DNA of 64,000 bases, taken from the NCBI GenBank assembly GCA_028554755.1, contig JAPTOF010000015.1, positions 14,457,501 to 14,521,500 on the forward strand, in the 5' to 3' direction. The position numbers were made by a program, and so were the translations under genes. The notes beneath the pieces are model-generated. The model was given only the letters and a program-made list of their open reading frames with translations, was not told the origin of the DNA and did no database searches. Shown piece by piece: positions 59,080-64,000 of this stretch (positions within the stretch are counted from its first letter, which is position 1; the number at the start of each line of letters is the position of its first letter). Source of the stretch: Cordia subcordata. Its lineage: Eukaryota; Streptophyta; Magnoliopsida; Boraginales; Cordiaceae.

Positions 59080-59360
59080 AAAGGGTGAACAAATGGTTCT
59101 GAGGTAATAAACAAATATTTGATGTGTATATAAAAATCATTAAACAAATAGTTGTGAGGTAGTGAATAAATATTTTGATATATTTGTGTATATCTATGTG
59201 TGTAAGAGAATAGTGAATGAATATATAAAAGTCAATGAAAAATAATTGTGAGGTAATGAACAGATAGTCAGTGAACAAATGTAGGATAGTGAAGAAATAG
59301 TTGTGGGATAATGAACAAATAGTCAGTGAACAAATAATTATAGAATAGTTATTGTGCATA
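59080..59360. repeat. Minisatellite with GTGAACAAATAGT-type units
   Basis: Seven or more imperfect units of about 30-40 bp based on AGTGAACAAATAGTTGTGAGGTAATGAAC, interrupted by a TATATTTGTGTATATCTATG stretch near 59175-59200. Confidence 0.75.
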
Positions 59361-59930
59361 AATAATAATGCGTACTAGTTGACACATAGGAAGAGTACAA
59401 TGCTTAATGAAGGAGTATCTTGTAAAGAACCATGATATAAGGCCCATTCTCCAAGAGGGCCCCTGAACCAATCCTACCCTTTATTTTGGGGTTTATAAAA
59501 CATAATTACTCCAGCAACACTCTTATCACATCCCCTAAAATTTAAGGGCCCTTTCCTTTTCTTTATTCCCTTTTATATTTAGGAGCCTCTCGTTCTATCC
59601 GCTTTCCAAACACCTTAAGTCTAATTTAATATAATATAACATAAAAAATAAAAATTAATAAACTAATAATATACAACAATAAATATAGATAACATTTAAA
59701 GTTAAAATACTTTGTTAACAAAAACAAAAGAGTAACAAATAGGAGTTTCTTAAAATAAGAATATTTTGGATATGAAACTAAAATAGGGAGGCCATAAAAT
59801 AAAGGTTTAACTAAAAGTAAGAAAATTGTTGGAGAATTGAAATAGAGAATCCCTAATGTAAAAAATGAATAAAACTCCTTAATATAAAGAAAAAAAAATA
59901 GATAAGTAGTTGAAGTTTCAACACTTATAA

Positions 59931-60617
59931 GAGCCTATTTGGTATTGAGTTTTAGCAGGAAAAAAAACTAGTTTTTCCCAAAAAATAAAAAAAAGTGCAT
60001 AGGGTATTTGGTTAAAGACAAAATTGAGTTTTGAGAGACCAAAAATAGAGTTCTGGAAAAGTATTGATTATGCTGCTTTTTCTCAAACTACGTTTTGTAA
60101 ACCGCAAGTTTATATGTATATACTTATTAATTATAACTATCACAACATACTTATTTATGATTACAAATTAAATATATTATTCTAACAAAACTCAATACTT
60201 TAAAACTTTAAAAATTAAAAAATATAAATATAAATAAAAAACTAAAAATTAGAAGTCAAGAAATTAAAATTAAAATTAAAGAACAAAAATAAAAAAACTA
60301 AAAAATAAAAAAATATAAATAAAAATCAGAATTTAAAAATTAAAAATAAAATTTTAAAAAGTAAAAATTTAAAAAAATTACAAAATAATTAAAAATTTTA
60401 TAAAATGAAAAATCTAAAATATTAAAATCAAATCAAATAAATAAATCATAAGTAAAACTTTAAACAATAATTTTAACTAAAAAGATTACTAACTATTTTT
60501 TATCCCACATGAATTTTATATTTTTTACTAAATAATAAAATAACTTTTTTTAATCACAATAGCAACTGTAGCTACAATCGGAACCGTCAGATTTCAACAG
60601 TAATGCCAAACAGGCCC
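59931..60617. mobile_element. TIR element (non-autonomous DNA transposon)
   Basis: The left end GAGCCTATTTGGTATTGAG and the complement of the right end, GGGCCTGTTTGGCATTACTG, form imperfect terminal inverted repeats. The 0.69-kb interior is very AT-rich with no frame. It may be a larger relative of the Tourist-like MITEs; flanks TAA/TAC are compatible with a 3-bp target site. Confidence 0.6.
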
Positions 60618-61060
60618 TACAGGAATCCTTGTTTTGATATGAGGTTGCCTCATTTTATATTATAGGGATACGTCCACACTCATACATAAATACGTATTCA
60701 TGAAAAATATATTACAAAACGTGTCTGGATTAATTCTAAAAGAAAAAGATAAAATTCTTTAAACAATCTCAAATTAGAATTGTTTTTTCAAAAGTTAAAA
60801 ATTTTTAATCTTTTAAAAAATGAAAATTTTAAAAATTATATAAAAAATTTTGTTTTATAAACCAATTCAAATAAGACTTTATTTTCTTTACTTGACCAAG
60901 GTTTTACCTTTTTACTCTTTTTCCTTTTTATCTGCTTATTGGTCGGGATTATTATTTAGAGTCTGTTTGATCCAACTTCCAGACACTCAAAAGTACCTTT
61001 TGTGAGTTTAAAGTTGAAACTAATTTGTTTGGCAAAATTTTAAAAGAACTTTTATTTAAA

Positions 61061-61270
61061 GGGCTTGTTTGGATTTTTTTTTTTAAAGAAAAAGTATTTT
61101 TTTTGAAAAAATTACATTAAATTTGCAATAATTATTTGATTTGGATTTCAAAAAAGCTGAAACTCTGAAAAAAACTCAAATACAGTTTTTTTTAGAAGTC
61201 AGAAATTTCAACTTATAAAAAAAAATTATTAAAAAAAGTGCTTTTAAAAAAATACCAATCCAAACGGGCC
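61061..61270. mobile_element. MITE, Tourist-like (copy 4)
   Basis: Termini GGGCTTGTTTGGATTTTTTT and ...ACCAATCCAAACGGGCC, with TAA just outside both ends. The interior matches 17239-17463 (ATTAAATTTGCAATAA-TATTTGATTTGG). Confidence 0.8.
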
Positions 61271-61779
61271 TAAAAGCTAAAACTGGAAAAAAAAACTGAA
61301 AATCGGAAGCTTTAAATTGAAACTTAAAAAAAAAGTTTTTTGAACATCAATTTTTTTTCTTTTCTCAAAAATATTACTCCATAATTTTGAAATTTTTAGA
61401 TTATCCTCAAAATATTTAAAAACTTAATTCTTAAAATATTAAGGCAAACAATCAACAACTTTATTCAATAACACTTTTAACCAAAATTTTAAATTAAAAA
61501 CTCTATGATTTAACAGTTGAAATATCACCGTCGGCCATAGCTCTACCACGTTTCTAATGGGGAAGAAGAAACATTTATTATTTGATTGATGGTGTCAACT
61601 AATTCACCACACACTTTCGCTCCAACACACACGTACCATCTGCATATGACATGATAGTTGATATAGCCGCTTCCATTCAATGGTGTTCAAAATATATAAA
61701 TAGCTCGCATGTATATCTGTGCAGTGACCAAGCAATTTTTTTTTTTTTTACTTGAATCAATATTGAGAGCGGTTAAGCT

Positions 61780-62455
61780 TAGCTTTTAGTGCTTATAAGT
61801 AGCTCCTATTTATAAGTAAAACAGTTACTTGTCACACTCTAAAATTTCACCAAGTAAACTTTGACAGCGTGACTGCCACAAGCCTAAGAATATCAATTCC
61901 TAGGCCAACAAACCTAAACTCACGAACAATTCAAATCACCACAATATAAAATTAGAGCAACTAAACCACAAAGCACAACTTTACAAATCACAAAACTTAA
62001 GCATATCTATGCCAACTAAAATATCCATACAACATAACCGTAAAACAACAATTGTCACCAAATAATCATATTTATAGGTCTAACAAAAGCGTATCCTTTA
62101 ATCTTCAATTAATCTATTGGTCCACAAGCTTCCCATCATTCTGTTGGTTGCCATCTATTGAATAATATGTGCTTCTAAGCTATTGATATGCTTACAAATA
62201 GCAATGATAGTTAAAATGACTAAAAAGGACATGTCATTGATTAATGCGGTATTTTTAAGGATAAATTAATCTTTTCATTGGTTTGACCAATAAGCTTATA
62301 TGCCCTTAAAAAGAAGTTGATAGATTGGTGCTTTTTTCTTTAACTTATAAGCCATCAAAAAATGCTTATAAGTTGTATTGCCAAACATGTAAATTCTCTT
62401 TTTTGGCTTATAAGCTAGTCAAACCAGCTTATAGACTTAGCTAAACAGGCTCTGA
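61780..62455. mobile_element. TIR-type element split by a later insertion
   Basis: Right end: GGCTTATAAGCTAGTCAAACC then AGCTTATAGACTTAGC and AAACAGGCTC. Left end: GCTTAGCTTTTAGTGCTTATAAG. Both carry CTTATAAG blocks in opposite order. Between them, from about 61832 (TGTCACACTCTAAAATTTCACC) to about 62200, unrelated sequence resembles an LTR start. The nesting is inferred. Confidence 0.4.
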
Positions 62456-63302
62456 ATCAATAAAATAATTTTGAAAAGAGAAAAATGTGAAAATTGAGTT
62501 TATTTTTAAAAATAAGTCTGTTATTTTAAATAAAAAAGAATTTTTCTTTAACAACATTTATTTATTTTTAATTAAGAGAGTTCAACAAAAATATTTAAAT
62601 GAAATCAATTTAAAAAAAAAAAACCCTCTATAATCTATACTATTTTTTTTTTTTAAGAAAAAGAGGGGTCAATTGACTCCCCATATTTTCATATATCTCT
62701 GGCAAGATGTGGTACAGTGGGTATTATATATTTGTATTATTTTAAATTTTGTGTAATTTAAATAATTATATAGTTAAAAAAAGAATATGTTTTTTTACTT
62801 GGAACGAAACTGTAAAACAAATTTTAATTAACTTTTTATTTATATATCCAAATTGTATTTAGAATACATGTAGCATTAGAATGAATATCTATATTTTACT
62901 TTAATAACCTTTAGTTATTGTATTGGTATTAAATTTGATATATAAGGACCATTATCTTTAATTATTATTATTTTTGGCTATTAAATTAGTATTTAATAGT
63001 TAGTGTCAACTTTTATTGTTCTTTATTTACAATCGTATTAGGGCTTACGAAAAAGAGGAATAAAAAGGATAATATTCTATTGTGTTATATTTTATAGACA
63101 TATTTTTGTTATTTTAAGATCTTTTTGGATTCAGCTTTGGTGGAATCGCAAATTTCACGTCCTCAGTCAGTATTCGAATAAATTTTGAATAAATCAAAGG
63201 TTTGCAAATCTTGCATTTCTAAATAAATTTTATAGGGATTTTTCTACTCAACCTCCTTAATATATGAAGTTAGTGACATTTTTTTCCCTTAATATAAATA
63301 AA

Positions 63303-64000
63303 TAACCATTTAACTCCATTTACTAACGATCAATTCCGTTAAAATTAACTCCCATACTTAAATTTCATATTTGTCATTAAATTTTTTAACTCAACAAAAT
63401 AAATCTATATTTGTAAAACATATTATTTTTTACACCTAAAAAGAATAGAACTCGACACTCTTTTAGCGTCTGCAAAACCTCATGTCCTCTGATAAGTTTC
63501 TCTTTCAATGGCCAAGCAAAAAAAAAAAAAATCTCTTCAATAAACTTCTACATGATTAAAACCCAAAAGTGATTCAATATCCATACTAGATCAAATGGAA
63601 ACATATTTCTCAACTGATAAAAGAAGTAACTTATCCTCACCCTTGGAAGAAAACTTTTTCGAAAGCAAAAATCTACAGCTTTTTCTAATCTTCCTCCCAC
63701 GCCAACAAGAACTGCATGTCTATATGTACAGTATCTAGCTGTGTCAATGCCCTGATATAACTAGTTCAAGTAGAGCTTTTTTGCTCGACCATTGAAAAAG
63801 AAACTTACCAAAGAACGTCAGGCTTTAATTTGTTGACGTCAAGAGTGGGTCTAGTTTTATTTCTTTTTGGTTTTCAAAAATAATATGTTTTGTTATGTAT
63901 TTATTTTGTTAAATTAAAGATTTTAAGGGTAAATAGGAAATTTAAGAAAGGAAGTTAACTTTAATGGAGTTGACCGTTAGCCAACGGAGTTAAATGGTTA
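63303..64000. repeat. Inverted-repeat element running off the window
   Basis: TAACCATTTAACTCCATTTA at 63303 and its near complement ending GGAGTTAAATGGTTA at 64000 form arms of about 80-90 bp. The arms share CTAACG-TCAA-TCCGTTAA and a run through AAATTTCATATTT. The interior of about 530 bp is non-coding. The ends probably lie left of 63303 and right of the window, so size and target duplication are unknown. Confidence 0.7.

Noticed and set aside
1..64000. CRISPR array, bacterial operon or organelle insertion
   Set aside because: Repeats are tandem or transposon-derived without regular spacers; no rRNA, plastid or mitochondrial genes were recognised.

Overview
This 64 kb window is nuclear DNA of a flowering plant, most likely a eudicot. 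Three intron-containing plant genes with canonical GT-AG introns can be read exon by exon, the intergenic DNA is AT-rich, and most of the left half consists of nested plant transposable elements. I see no prokaryotic operons, CRISPR arrays, rRNA genes or convincing tRNA genes.

Layout. 1-10,430: a minus-strand LTR retrotransposon with Copia-type ends (3' LTR cut by the window edge, polypurine tract, about 5.9 kb of interior without readable protein, tRNA-Met-like primer site, 5' LTR). Its 5' LTR is split by a 1.9 kb insertion that looks like a Ty3/gypsy solo LTR. 10,482-10,733: a MULE transposase fragment. 11,146-19,025: a decayed minus-strand Athila/Tat-type Ty3/gypsy element with gag, protease and reverse-transcriptase remnants. 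A complete 530-bp TRIM with a 5-bp target duplication sits in its RT, and a Copia-type solo LTR sits in its own LTR. That solo LTR in turn carries a MITE.

19,026-29,172: the most unusual region, a tandem array of about 2.06-kb units. Each full unit carries one small intronless minus-strand gene for a 142-residue secreted, eight-cysteine protein resembling the ECA1/prolamin-like family. Two copies are intact (B, E), two carry a 1-bp frameshift (A, C), one is 5'-truncated (D), and a last unit has only spacer. The central 5.3 kb was recently homogenised; the outer copies are older and have lost CpG sites. LTR elements bound the array on both sides.

29,173-33,526: a Copia LTR/gag remnant and gene-free DNA. 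33,527-37,816: ABCI10, a plastid-targeted ECF-type ABC ATPase (six coding exons, 273 aa). A 0.94-kb fold-back element begins 87 bp upstream of its start codon. 39,889-44,962: an SNM1B/Apollo-type metallo-beta-lactamase/beta-CASP nuclease (three exons, 558 aa). 44,963-48,683: MITEs and a 1,098-bp non-autonomous Helitron with exact termini. 48,684-54,877: MAPKKK3/MAPKKK-alpha (eleven exons, 660 aa). 55,154-64,000: gene-free, with diverged tandem repeats, TIR elements and a large inverted repeat running off the window.

The three housekeeping or signalling genes all lie on the minus strand and have no obvious shared pathway: plastid metal/cofactor transport, DNA end processing, and MAP-kinase signalling. 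The small-protein array is the best candidate for lineage-specific biology. By family analogy its products could act in reproduction or defence, but nothing in the sequence proves a function.
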